From Microbacteriaceae bacterium VKM Ac-2854 (GTDB lineage: Bacteria; Actinomycetota; Actinomycetes; Actinomycetales; Microbacteriaceae), in assembly GCA_013205085.1 (NCBI GenBank), contig JABMLH010000011.1:1-64000 (forward strand): DNA of 64,000 bases, in the 5' to 3' direction. The notes beneath the pieces are model-generated. The model was not told the DNA's origin. It did no database searches and was given only the letters and a program-made list of their open reading frames with translations. Below are positions 1 to 7,539 of the stretch, piece by piece; positions within the stretch are counted from its first letter, which is position 1; each line of letters begins with the position of its first letter. A program made the translations under genes and the position numbers.

Positions 1-77
1 ACTGCCGGACTGCCGGACTGCCGGACTGCCGGACTGCCGGACTGCCGGACTGCCGGACTGCCGGACTGCCGGACTGC
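1..77. repeat. Tandem repeat of ACTGCCGG
   Basis: Nine exact copies of the 8-mer ACTGCCGG run from base 1 to 72, followed by a partial copy. The window begins inside the array, so its true length is unknown. Short direct repeats beside an inverted repeat and a partition gene are typical of plasmid iterons or centromeres. An assembly breakpoint on a longer array is equally possible. Confidence 0.9.
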
Positions 78-80
78 GTT

Positions 81-147
81 ACTTACAGAGTAACGGAGTA
101 ATGAGGTGAGGTCAAGTCGAACTCCGTAGTTACCGAACTCTGTAAGT
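81..147. promoter_or_regulatory. Long interrupted inverted repeat, possible centromere or operator
   Basis: ACTTACAGAGT at 81-91 is the exact reverse complement of ACTCTGTAAGT at 137-147. Inside them, CGGAGT at 94-99 pairs with ACTCCG at 121-126. The right part also holds CGTAGTTAC (124-132) and GTAAGTACG (142-150), which recur in the inverted repeat after the parB-like gene at 2103-2144. The shared motifs suggest two binding sites for one plasmid protein. Confidence 0.6.
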
Positions 148-1126
148 ACGGGATTCCGAGCGCGTTGTCATGGGGTTAGGCGTTACAGGTCGTTGCTCCC
201 GGATCGGCCTGTGACCTTGCACTTTGTGCCAGGGCGTCGTGCGTGTCCAGCCGTGAGGAGTTTGGACGGTGGCGGTCTTTTGATTGGCGCGGACGACGGG
301 GTACCAGGAGCCGCCGATCTGGACGGAGTCGCCGGCGTTCACTTCGGCTTTGCTGTAGAGGTGGGCGGATCCGGACTCGTGTTGAGCCTGTTGGTGCTTG
401 GTTCCAGTAGGTGAGCTGGTCGCTGTGTTCGGCGAGGTCGGCGAGCAGCTGCTTGCGACGGTCGCCTTGGGCGGGTGAGACGACGATTCCGCTGGTGGTT
501 TCGGTGTAGCCGTTGAGGCGTCGTTGGATGCCGCGGAGCTCGGCTTCGAGGCGGTTGATGCGGTTGCCGACGGTGGTGGGGGAGATGTGGGCTCCGTGGG
601 CGTGGCTCGCGGTTTCGGCTGCAGCGTGCGCGGCGCTGGCGTCGGCGTCGGCCGCGAGGGCCTGGCTGTAGGTGGTGTGTGCGTTGTCGATCGCGCGGCG
701 GTGGCGGTTCTCGGAGTGGTGGCCGATGTGGATGGGTTCGCCGGCGGGTGGGAGTTTGGCGTGGGCGACGTCGGCGCGGGCGTGCGCGGCATCGGCGGCT
801 GCGTCGAGCCTGGCGGCGCGGGCGGTGAGACGTTGGGTGCGGAGTTGCATCCGCTGAGTTCGATCCGCTTCGACCTCGGCCGCTGGCCGGGTGCGGGCGT
901 CGAGGTCGAGGTCGACCCGGTGGCCGGCTGTGCGGAGGGCTTCGGCGGTGGCGGCGATTGTGGTGCGGTTCGGTAGGGTGTCTCGGGATCGCGGGATGTA
1001 CCAGCCGCAGGTGGGGCTGTACTTCCATCCGTGGCTGCGGAGGATCGGCGCGGTTCCGTCGTGCTTGGTGGTCCCGTCGATGAGGGTGCCGTCGGCGGCG
1101 CGGTGGGTGACGGTGAGCGTGTTCAC
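130..1126 (-). pseudogene. DUF3560 family protein, frameshifted
   Basis: The first 240 or so residues read in one minus-strand frame from ATG at 1126: a short N-terminal region with GWKYSPTCGWYIPRSRD, then a long Ala/Arg-rich helical region. Near base 400 this frame leaves the family pattern. The expected end (GDSVQIGGSWYPVVRANQKT, then a Trp-rich stretch) continues in a second frame that stops at 130. Dropping one C from the GGAACCAAG context restores a single reading YWNKHQQAQHESG. DUF3560 proteins are common on actinobacterial plasmids and their function is unknown. The shift could be a real mutation or a base-call error. If it is real, the gene loses its most conserved C-terminal domain. 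Confidence 0.75.
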
Positions 1127-1197
1127 AGGGGTTCCTTTCGGGCGGTGGGCTGGGGCCGGTGTCGGTTACGGAGACACCGGCCCCAGCGGGTGCGGGG

Positions 1198-1608
1198 TTA
1201 GCGGATGAAGGTTTCGGCGGCGTCGACCACGGCGGGGGCGTAGTCGAACAGGCTGGTCACGGCGTTCACGATTTCGCGCGTCGGGCCGACCTCCAGGGTG
1301 CGGGTGAGCAGTTCGTGCTGCTCGGGGCTGAGGGGGACGGTTTCGCCTTCGTCGTCGTGACCGAGCGCGACGGCGTTTCCGAAGATCGCCCCGGGCCAGC
1401 CGAGCGCGTGTGCGGCGAAGGTGGCGCGGAGGTTCAGCTGTGGCGCGTCGACGAGCAGACCTTCCTCGTCGACCCAGAGGTCGATGTTGTGAGCGCAGCT
1501 GGCGGCCTCGATGACGCGGCAGCCGATGGCGGCGCTGATGGTGGTGAAGTCGAGGCTGGTCAGGGTGACCGTTTCGACGGCGTGCGGGGTGATGCGGATG
1601 GTGTCCAT
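1198..1608 (-). CDS. DUF3846 domain-containing protein
   Basis: 136 residues from ATG at 1608, preceded by an AAAGG ribosome binding site; the open frame upstream of this is a shadow. The VDEEGLLVDAPQLNLRATF stretch and the following GNAVALG match the DUF3846 pattern (EEG, then N-RAT, then a glycine-rich strand). Members are small acidic plasmid and phage proteins of unknown function. It is followed by the DUF3560 gene on the same strand with a 70-base gap, a pairing that suits plasmid accessory DNA. The start lies only about 20 bases from a truncated parA tail on the opposite strand, so its promoter region overlaps a recombination junction. Confidence 0.75.
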   Translation of the reverse strand: MDTIRITPHAVETVTLTSLDFTTISAAIGCRVIEAASCAHNIDLWVDEEGLLVDAPQLNLRATFAAHALGWPGAIFGNAVALGHDDEGETVPLSPEQHELLTRTLEVGPTREIVNAVTSLFDYAPAVVDAAETFIR

Positions 1609-1626
1609 GTGTGGACCTTTCGTTGA

Positions 1627-1728
1627 TCGTTTTTCCCTAAGGCCAAGGAAGACCTGAACACCATCACCAAGGAGCTGCTGTCTATCTGGGCGAACAGCGT
1701 CAACAGCGGGAAGGGACAGCGCGCATGA
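1627..1728 (+). pseudogene. Truncated ParA C-terminal tail
   Basis: From just after an in-frame stop at 1624 the sequence encodes about 33 residues including FPKAKEDLNTITKELLSIWA, ending in TGA at 1726-1728. That stop overlaps the ATG of the next gene as ATGA, the usual parA-parB arrangement. I read it as the last part of a ParA-type partition ATPase whose body, including the Walker motifs, has been removed. The DUF3846 gene sits directly upstream on the opposite strand. The identification rests on the tail sequence and the coupling to a parB-like gene. Confidence 0.55.
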
Positions 1729-2108
1729 CCGGCAGCAAGAAGAACCTTGGAGCTCTCCTGAGCACGGCGGTCGCGGCGGCCGAGCCCGCCGCGGCGGCAT
1801 CCGCGGCACCGCCACTGGCCGCCGGCCGCGAGCCGGCGAAACCGGCCGCGTCGCCGGAGCCCCGCTCGTCCGGCTTCTGGCAAGACTTCGAACGCAAAGA
1901 CACGCGGATTCGGCAGGACCAACTTGAGTGGCTCGAGAGCACCCGCAAATCGCTCAACCGCGCCAAAGGCAGCGGGGTGGGGGAACGGCTTACTGACAAC
2001 ACGTTGGTCCGTGTAGCCCTCGATCTCCTTCGCAGCCGTTCTGAAGCGCTGGCCGGCACCACGGAGGCGGAGCTGCGAGCATCTGTTGGGCTGAGCGAAT
2101 CATCGTAA
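1725..2108 (+). CDS. Small ParB-like / ribbon-helix-helix partition protein
   Basis: 127 residues. An Ala/Pro-rich disordered N-terminus (about 1-45) is followed by a charged segment (FERKDTRIRQDQLEWLEST) and RLTDNTLVRVALDLLRSR, which fits the helical part of a ribbon-helix-helix DNA-binding domain. Its ATG overlaps the stop of the parA remnant, as in parA-parB operons. A strong inverted repeat (2103-2144) covers its stop codon and a related repeat lies at 81-147. The likely job is centromere binding for partition or autoregulation. Without a local intact ParA it would need one supplied elsewhere. Confidence 0.6.
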   Translation: MTGSKKNLGALLSTAVAAAEPAAAASAAPPLAAGREPAKPAASPEPRSSGFWQDFERKDTRIRQDQLEWLESTRKSLNRAKGSGVGERLTDNTLVRVALDLLRSRSEALAGTTEAELRASVGLSESS

Positions 2109-2144
2109 CTACGTTGTATGTAAGTACGTACTACGTAGTTACGA
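2103..2144. promoter_or_regulatory. Inverted repeat downstream of parB-like gene, probable centromere/operator
   Basis: TCGTAACTACGT (2103-2114) and ACGTAGTTACGA (2133-2144) are perfect 12-base inverted arms around 18 bases, which contain the palindrome AGTACGTACT (2123-2132). It shares CGTAGTTAC and GTAAGTACG with the element at 81-147. Confidence 0.7.
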
Positions 2145-2169
2145 ACACACGAGTTGATATCGTGCCGAG

Positions 2170-2700
2170 ATGGTTTCATCTCTGGTCCGGAAGATCGTCA
2201 GCAAGCACGAACGGGAGTTACGGCTGATGCAGCGCAAGCTGTTCACCTCGGACGGGGATCGGCCGGATCTTGCGGTGAAGCGTTCGCCCGCGGAGATGCT
2301 TGCTCTGAGCGCTCGACTGCCTCGGCTGCAGGCCAGAGCCCTGTCGAACCGTCGCGCTCAGGTCTCCGTGCTGATGGATCGCGGGCCGGCGTTAGAGATG
2401 GAGCCGGGATCCGGTGTGGATCCGGCGTGGAATATGGTCACGGTGTCGGTGAAGGCGACGAACCTCCTCGTGGGCGGATCCGAAATGCTCGACGCCGACG
2501 AGTACGTGGCATGGGCTCAGGCAGCAGTCGGCGAACAGTGGGCGAACCGGCTGTACACGGCGGGAGCCATGTCGGGGTCAGGGGCGGGGGAGAAGCGCCT
2601 GTCAACGTTCTACTTCTACGTGTTTACGGACGAGAGCGGCGCGGCTGTGTTCAAGCCGGCGAACTGGTCGCTCGACCTGCAGGAAGTCAGCTCGAGCTAA
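2170..2700 (+). CDS. Hypothetical plasmid protein
   Basis: 176 residues, family not recognised. The N-terminus is basic (VRKIVSKHERELRLMQRKLF). The rest looks like a soluble alpha/beta protein with aromatic strands near the C-terminus (LSTFYFYVFTDESG, VFKPANWSLDLQ). It begins 26 bases after the inverted repeat at 2103-2144 and has only a weak ribosome binding site at the ATG. Its last four bases overlap, tail to tail, the replication gene on the other strand. The position between partition and replication genes suggests a maintenance role, but nothing in the sequence shows one. Confidence 0.6.
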   Translation: MVSSLVRKIVSKHERELRLMQRKLFTSDGDRPDLAVKRSPAEMLALSARLPRLQARALSNRRAQVSVLMDRGPALEMEPGSGVDPAWNMVTVSVKATNLLVGGSEMLDADEYVAWAQAAVGEQWANRLYTAGAMSGSGAGEKRLSTFYFYVFTDESGAAVFKPANWSLDLQEVSSS

Positions 2701-4760
2701 GCGACGCGGACGGCGCCGAGTATCTCGGTCAGCAGCCGCTCTCCTGGCCAGGCGTCGACGGAGGACTCGATAGCGGCCTTGTTGGCGGTCGCATCCGGCT
2801 TTGTCCGGTGAGCGACGCCTCCGCGTTCTTCGTTGACGATCCGGCGGGCTTCGCGCCAGTCGAGTCGGCCGTCAGCTCGGCGTGGGTGCGGGCCGAAGGC
2901 GTGAGTGCCGTCGTCGGGAAGGAGCGCAAGTTGGCCTCGGCCTGGTCGGTGCTGCTGGCCGGTTCGGCGTGGGGCTCGCACCCAGCTGTCCTCAGCGCGC
3001 CACCAGGCCCACAAGTCGCGCTCAATGCCGTAGCGGCGCTCTCGGTCGGCGAGGCGGCCGTCGACGTCGAGACGAACCGCCGCAGCTCGACGTCGGTCAA
3101 CGCTGGGCAGGCGCCAGCCGGCGCGGCTCTGAATGAGCACACGAGCGTCGGTGAGCCGGTCGAGAGTGCGGGCTGTCTGGGCGGGAGTCGCACCGGTCAA
3201 CTTGCCGAACTCAGCGAGGGTCTGGCTGTTGCTCGTAGCGCGAGCGTAAGTGTTGCCCGCATGGTGTCCGAGAGCGGGTGCTGTTGTGAAGAGGTCGTGG
3301 GTAGCCGCCGTGATCCGAGTGGTCAGCTGGCGGAGGAGGGTAATTCTCTCAGCGGCCCCAGCCCCTGCGGGGCGTGGGTCCGCTTGTGACCGGGCGGTGT
3401 CGGAGTTGCTGTGGAAACTGGTGGCACGGCTGATTCGCCAGCGGGCACCGCGGGCCCCCTCGGCTGCGGCCGCATGTTGGATCCAGCCGTCCCGGGCGAG
3501 GCGGAGAAGCGCTGTACGGGCTGTCTCGCGGCCGATACCGGCCAGGAGGGCCAGGCGGCGGGTGTCGGCTTCGAGGGTGGCGCTGAGGGCCTGCAGCGCG
3601 AGGACGCTGAGGACGTCGAGGACGCGACGGTCTGCAGGTCCGCCGTGGTGGGTCCAGCGGCCGCCGGCAGTGTCGGCACGGGTTTGCACGTCGCGGATGT
3701 AGGCGGCGATCTCGTCGGCGCGGGTGTCGAAGGTGGGATCATCCCCGATCTGGCGATCGCTGCTCGCGACGTGCTTGACGGCCTTGTCCCACTGCCGGCG
3801 GAGAAGCCGGGCGGCGTCGACGCGGCCGCGGGAGCGCCGGCCGCTGCGGGTGCGCGCGGAGCGCACGTGCTCGAGCCCGGGCGCGGTGTCGACAAGAGCG
3901 GCGATGTCGCGATGGCGCCAGTGCGCGGCCGCAGCGGCGATCAGGATGCGCCAGAGCACAGCAGAGGCGTTGCTGGCAGCCGCGTCCTCCTGCAGCGCGG
4001 CCGCGGCACCGGCGGACAGCTCATGGCGTGGCCCGGGGATGAAGAGCCGGGCATGCTCATCCAGGGGAAGCGGCCGGTCCGGATCCAGATCGACGGCCGG
4101 CTCGGCGTCGTCGACGAGCGCGGCCACAGCCTCGACGAGCTGACGCACCTGCGCGGCCGTGCCCGCGGGTGCCGTGAGCGTGGCGAGATCGCCGCTGAGG
4201 ACGGTGGAATGGCCGCCGTCGCGGTGCGGAGCTCCGGGCGGCCTGACGCATCCGGTGACGGGGTTGCTGAGCGGGCTGAGGTCAAGGCTGGGGCAGAGGT
4301 CGCGGGTGAGGCGTGCCAGCGTGGCGATCGTGTCGGCGTCGACGCTCTCGGCCAGGGCGGTCCATACGTGGCGGCCTCCGGTGGGGCCGGATGCGCACAC
4401 CACGGCGTCGAGGCCGGCGCCGGCAAGCAGGTCGGCGATCGCCGCGGCGTCGCGCTCGGCCGCGGCAGCGGCGCCGGCGGACTTCGCGTCGAGGTCGAAG
4501 CAGAGAAGGCGGAAGCGGCCCTCGCCGTCAGCGAGGTAGACCGCCCACGGTCGGTCGGGCTCGGCCGCGTCGATGCGACGTCGGCCGGTGTAGGCGTTCA
4601 GCTGACGGCCGTCGGCGTCGACGGCGGCCAGGCGCACGCTCGAGCGGGGACTGAACGCACGCGTGAGCGCCCAGGCGGCACTAAGAGCCGCAGGGTCGCT
4701 GAGCAGGGCAGCGCGATTCGGCCTTGAATCCCGCGCCCCATCCTGTACACTTCCAGGCAT
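2697..4760 (-). CDS. Plasmid replication protein, primase-like with winged-helix region
   Basis: 687 residues from ATG at 4760, preceded by a GGGAGG ribosome binding site. Residues 85-93 read LLCFDLDAK and 124-133 read SGPTGGRHVW. These match the acidic DxD and the Gly/His motifs of archaeo-eukaryotic primase-like domains in actinobacterial plasmid Rep proteins. The second half has at least two winged-helix-like stretches (LALLAGIGRETARTALLRL; KLTGATPAQTARTLDRL), typical of origin-binding initiators. I take it as the initiator/primase of the replicon. Its leader holds an inverted repeat (4797-4837) that could form copy-control structure. No iterons are obvious next to it. Confidence 0.7.
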   Translation of the reverse strand: MPGSVQDGARDSRPNRAALLSDPAALSAAWALTRAFSPRSSVRLAAVDADGRQLNAYTGRRRIDAAEPDRPWAVYLADGEGRFRLLCFDLDAKSAGAAAAAERDAAAIADLLAGAGLDAVVCASGPTGGRHVWTALAESVDADTIATLARLTRDLCPSLDLSPLSNPVTGCVRPPGAPHRDGGHSTVLSGDLATLTAPAGTAAQVRQLVEAVAALVDDAEPAVDLDPDRPLPLDEHARLFIPGPRHELSAGAAAALQEDAAASNASAVLWRILIAAAAAHWRHRDIAALVDTAPGLEHVRSARTRSGRRSRGRVDAARLLRRQWDKAVKHVASSDRQIGDDPTFDTRADEIAAYIRDVQTRADTAGGRWTHHGGPADRRVLDVLSVLALQALSATLEADTRRLALLAGIGRETARTALLRLARDGWIQHAAAAEGARGARWRISRATSFHSNSDTARSQADPRPAGAGAAERITLLRQLTTRITAATHDLFTTAPALGHHAGNTYARATSNSQTLAEFGKLTGATPAQTARTLDRLTDARVLIQSRAGWRLPSVDRRRAAAVRLDVDGRLADRERRYGIERDLWAWWRAEDSWVRAPRRTGQQHRPGRGQLALLPDDGTHAFGPHPRRADGRLDWREARRIVNEERGGVAHRTKPDATANKAAIESSVDAWPGERLLTEILGAVRVA

Positions 4761-4796
4761 AGAGAAGCCTCCCGTGAGGGCTGGTGGAACTGATTA

Positions 4797-4837
4797 GCTC
4801 TGAACCCAGTGGTTTGGTCGCCTGGCGGGTTCTGAGC
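4797..4837. promoter_or_regulatory. Inverted repeat in the leader of the replication gene
   Basis: GCTCTGAACCC (4797-4807) pairs with GGGTTCTGAGC (4827-4837) with one mismatch and a 19-base loop, 36 bases upstream of the rep start. In a rep leader, stem-loops often take part in antisense or attenuation copy control. It could equally be part of the promoter region. Confidence 0.45.
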
Positions 4838-4850
4838 TACGAATCTTCTA

Positions 4851-4880
4851 GAAGCCCGTCGCGCAAGCGGCGGGCTTCTT
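4851..4880. terminator. Stem-loop terminator between the small RHH-like gene and rep
   Basis: GAAGCCCGTCGC (4851-4862) pairs with GCGGCGGGCTTC (4867-4878) with one G-T wobble and a GCAA tetraloop, followed by TT on the plus strand. It lies just past the stop of the minus-strand gene at 4885 and probably separates that gene from rep. Confidence 0.7.
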
Positions 4881-4884
4881 TCGT

Positions 4885-5130
4885 CTATGCGACGCGGTCG
4901 ATAGGCAACTCCATTTGCTGGCGGAAGACCCAGTTGTCCGGGATTTGGACCTGGCCGTCATCGTTCTTCAGCATGTCAACGAGGGCGTCGATGATGGCCC
5001 AACGGGTGGCGCCAGTCGTCTCAGCGAGCCTGTCGATCGCTTCATGCGTTTCTGGTGTGAGCTTCGCGAAGAAGTCCACGGTGGGCGTTCCTGGGGCACG
5101 GCGGGTGCCGAGCACGATGTCACGGTCCAT
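4885..5130 (-). CDS. Small DNA-binding protein, ribbon-helix-helix-like
   Basis: 81 residues if translation begins at the ATG at 5130, with GGTGAG four bases upstream. An upstream in-frame ATG at 5169 would add 13 residues, and both remain possible. TVDFFAKLTPETHEAIDRLA followed by TTGATRWAIIDALVDML has the strand-then-two-helices form of a ribbon-helix-helix repressor. Lying upstream of rep on the same strand and ending in a terminator, it is a candidate copy-number or partition regulator. No database family is recognised with certainty. Confidence 0.55.
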   Translation of the reverse strand: MDRDIVLGTRRAPGTPTVDFFAKLTPETHEAIDRLAETTGATRWAIIDALVDMLKNDDGQVQIPDNWVFRQQMELPIDRVA

Positions 5131-5337
5131 GCGCTCACCGTAGAGGTCGGTATATATATTGCTCGGCATTAAGGCGGCGTGTCGTGTGGCCGATGCATCC
5201 TTGTCGTAGGCACCCGTAGGCACCCACGGGACGCGCGGCAGGGCGGGCAAAGAGGCCCAGGCTACCGGCAGATCGGAGGATGGACATTTCACGATGGCTA
5301 GAGTACACGTGCAGATAGTTCGGCTGCCTCGCTACCG

Positions 5338-5354
5338 CCTGAGTCAAGCTCAGG
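5338..5354. promoter_or_regulatory. Inverted repeat before the XRE gene, possible operator
   Basis: CCTGAG (5338-5343) and CTCAGG (5349-5354) flank five bases, about 32 bases before the XRE start. This is where an autoregulatory operator would be expected. Confidence 0.4.
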
Positions 5355-5385
5355 TACGTCTCGTTTTTGGGTAGTGTTGCTGGTC

Positions 5386-6060
5386 ATGGGCAAGCGCGCG
5401 GCTGATTCGTCGACTGACTACTCTCGGCGAGTTGCTGAGGTACTCGACACGTACCGGGTCCGAGCGGGGCTGACTCATGACCAGCTCCTCCAGGCGGCGG
5501 GTTTCTCACCGAGCTACTACTACACGCGGCGCCGCGGTGACGCCGCTTACACGACGAACGATGTCGACAAGATGTCGCAGGCCCTTCGGGTGGCTCGGCT
5601 GACTATCTGGACCGCAGCTGAGGAGGCGTTGCTGCCCGACAACGCAAACTGGACTGTCCGCGTCGACGGTCGCGAGTTCGGTCGCCGGCTGCGGTTCCTG
5701 CTTGGCCTAACCGAGGATGACGACGCGCACCTCCTCGCCGCTGAAAAACTCGCAGGGATCGACACTACGTTGAACCATGAGGAGCGGGTTGCGCTTCTGA
5801 CGTCGACTGGGATGTTGCGCATTGAAATCTCGACGATCGAGGCAATAGCTGACCACTTTAGGATCAATGCGGAATACCTGAAGGACATGACGCGGCCTGA
5901 CCATGCTGCGCAGGTCGAAGCGGAGATCGGATTCGATCGCGCACTTGTCGCCACGGGCGCCTCTGGCGTGCGTGGCCGAACGTTGGGCGGAATCTCACCC
6001 GAGGCGCTTCGTGAGATCACAGAGGCGATCCTCTCGATCAATGATGAGGATGGCCACTGA
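5386..6060 (+). CDS. XRE-type HTH transcriptional regulator
   Basis: 224 residues from ATG at 5386; an in-frame GTG at 5374 is an alternative start. Residues about 18-60 (LDTYRVRAGLTHDQLLQAAG, then SPSYYYTRRRGDAAYT) form a Cro/C1-type helix-turn-helix. The second half (EERVALLTSTGMLRIEISTI, EAIADHFRINAEYLKDM) looks like a further helical or HTH-like region, so the protein may carry two. Its stop overlaps the ATG of the ImmA/IrrE gene. XRE and ImmA pairs usually work as a repressor and the protease that removes it. It heads a four-gene operon with overlapping junctions. Confidence 0.8.
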   Translation: MGKRAADSSTDYSRRVAEVLDTYRVRAGLTHDQLLQAAGFSPSYYYTRRRGDAAYTTNDVDKMSQALRVARLTIWTAAEEALLPDNANWTVRVDGREFGRRLRFLLGLTEDDDAHLLAAEKLAGIDTTLNHEERVALLTSTGMLRIEISTIEAIADHFRINAEYLKDMTRPDHAAQVEAEIGFDRALVATGASGVRGRTLGGISPEALREITEAILSINDEDGH

Positions 6061-6557
6061 TGTCCGTTGCGGACGGTCAGCTCATTTGGGCCCGCTCGAC
6101 AGAGATCTCGGCACGAGCGCTTACAGTCTACCGAGCACTGGGATTGAGTTCGGCTCGCGATATCAACGACGTAATCAATCTCGTCGCAAATTTCTGCGGC
6201 AAGCAGATCCGCATCGAGGCTGTCGGTAATAAAAAATGGGAGAAAGTCACGGGACTAGTCTTCCATCACGACAAGTATATAAGGATCCTCGTGCGATCCT
6301 CCGATACTAGGATTTTTCGTTGCCACTGCGTCTTGCACGAACTGAGTCATGTTCTCCTAGAACATCCGGACTGTCAGTGCCTAAACAAGGTAGGTGTTGA
6401 GCAGCGAAATGGTAGCCCCGTTGGCCGCGCGCGGTTTACCGACAGAGATATGTCTCCGGAGGACCGCATCCTCGAGGGTGAGGCGGAGGCGCTGGCAGGA
6501 TTTATTGCGCTCGACGTGCTGACGCCTGATTTCCGAAGTGAGGAGCCGTTTGGTTGA
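6060..6557 (+). CDS. ImmA/IrrE family metallo-endopeptidase
   Basis: 165 residues. HELSHVLLEH at about 93-102 gives the zinc-binding HExxH, and EGEAEALAG (about 139-147) supplies the downstream Glu, as in ImmA/IrrE proteins. Cysteines flank the motif (CHC at 88-90, CQC at 105-107), which is uncommon and could add a metal or redox feature. The gene overlaps the XRE gene by one base and overlaps the following membrane gene. Known relatives cleave a partner XRE repressor after a stress signal. By analogy this one would control its own operon, which is inference. Confidence 0.85.
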   Translation: MSVADGQLIWARSTEISARALTVYRALGLSSARDINDVINLVANFCGKQIRIEAVGNKKWEKVTGLVFHHDKYIRILVRSSDTRIFRCHCVLHELSHVLLEHPDCQCLNKVGVEQRNGSPVGRARFTDRDMSPEDRILEGEAEALAGFIALDVLTPDFRSEEPFG

Positions 6558-7539
6558 GGCGGTGCGCCTGGGGGCGTTCGTCGTCCTGGTAGCAGTGTTC
6601 CTGTTGCGTGGACGCTCGGCGAAGAATCGCCCGGAGACACGCCTGTCGTGGTACGCGTCGGGCGTGGGTGCCCTGGCAATGTTCGTCTCCGGCGCCGTCT
6701 TCCCGAGCAACTGGATCGACGCAGCGTTAGGCGGTGTGAACATGAGCAACCTGCTCCAGAACATCCTGACAACGGTCGCGTTCTGGCTGCTGGTCCAGGC
6801 CGTACTTACTCAGAACGGTCAGACTAAGTCTCTCCGCGAGCTGAGGTGGTGGCCGCCGCTTGCGATCATCGTGGTCTTCTCCATACCGTTCATGCTCATC
6901 ACGGGACGCGGAACAGCGCCGTCCGGGTTCATCACAAGTCACGCGGAGGATGTTTGGCTGTGGCTTTACGCGTCGATCTACATGGCGGCGATCGCTGGCC
7001 TATCGGCGATCATCCTCATCCGACAAAATCGCGACGTTCCACGCAGGCCCTTCCGGCTTTTCACAGTAGGCGCGTCGTTGGTCATTGTCGGGAGTCTCGC
7101 CGAGATCGCGGCACTGACTATTGACCTGTTCACTCCGGTGCATCCGAGTTTCCTGTACGCACTGTTTGACCCCTTCTTCTTCCCGGGCGTAATTCTCATC
7201 GTTCTAGGAATCGGCGCCTTCTCGATCTACTTGCGCCAGCAACATGCCCAACTGGCCGAATATTTGGAGGATTTACGTGAGATCCTAAAAACTAGGGGAG
7301 CGGCGGTCGCGCTAGACGTCGCGGAACCTATGACACGGGAGGATGCGAACTCAGCGACCTATTCCCTATACATCGAGATCAACGATGCGGTCAATATCGG
7401 TACGTTGACTCTAACAAAAGCGGAAGAGCGGTTGATCCGACAAATGGATGACATCTACGCCTCGCGCGGTATGGTGAAGGGTCTTTTCGAAGGCGGCAAG
7501 CGAGTGGCAGTCTTTGCGCCGGATTGGACCCAGCGATGA
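6538..7539 (+). CDS. Polytopic membrane protein, MAB_1171c/DUF6545-like
   Basis: Up to 333 residues. The start is either GTG at 6538 or TTG at 6550; an AGGAG at 6541-6545 sits just before the latter. About seven hydrophobic segments fill residues 8-240 (for example AFVVLVAVFLL, LAIIVVFSIPFMLI, PFFFPGVILIVLGIGAF). A cytoplasmic tail of about 100 residues follows, with KAEERLIRQMDDIYASRGM near its end. This layout resembles actinobacterial membrane proteins labelled MAB_1171c-type putative transporters, which often neighbour XRE and ImmA genes. I am fairly sure of the topology and less sure of the family name. It overlaps both neighbours, so the four products are probably made in set ratios. 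Confidence 0.6.
   Translation: MRSRLVEAVRLGAFVVLVAVFLLRGRSAKNRPETRLSWYASGVGALAMFVSGAVFPSNWIDAALGGVNMSNLLQNILTTVAFWLLVQAVLTQNGQTKSLRELRWWPPLAIIVVFSIPFMLITGRGTAPSGFITSHAEDVWLWLYASIYMAAIAGLSAIILIRQNRDVPRRPFRLFTVGASLVIVGSLAEIAALTIDLFTPVHPSFLYALFDPFFFPGVILIVLGIGAFSIYLRQQHAQLAEYLEDLREILKTRGAAVALDVAEPMTREDANSATYSLYIEINDAVNIGTLTLTKAEERLIRQMDDIYASRGMVKGLFEGGKRVAVFAPDWTQR

Noticed and set aside
1-77. CRISPR array
   Set aside because: The units are 8 bases and directly adjacent with no spacers.
4770-4880. tRNA-like folding before rep
   Set aside because: No T-loop or acceptor stem of the right geometry. The stems fit a leader structure and a terminator.
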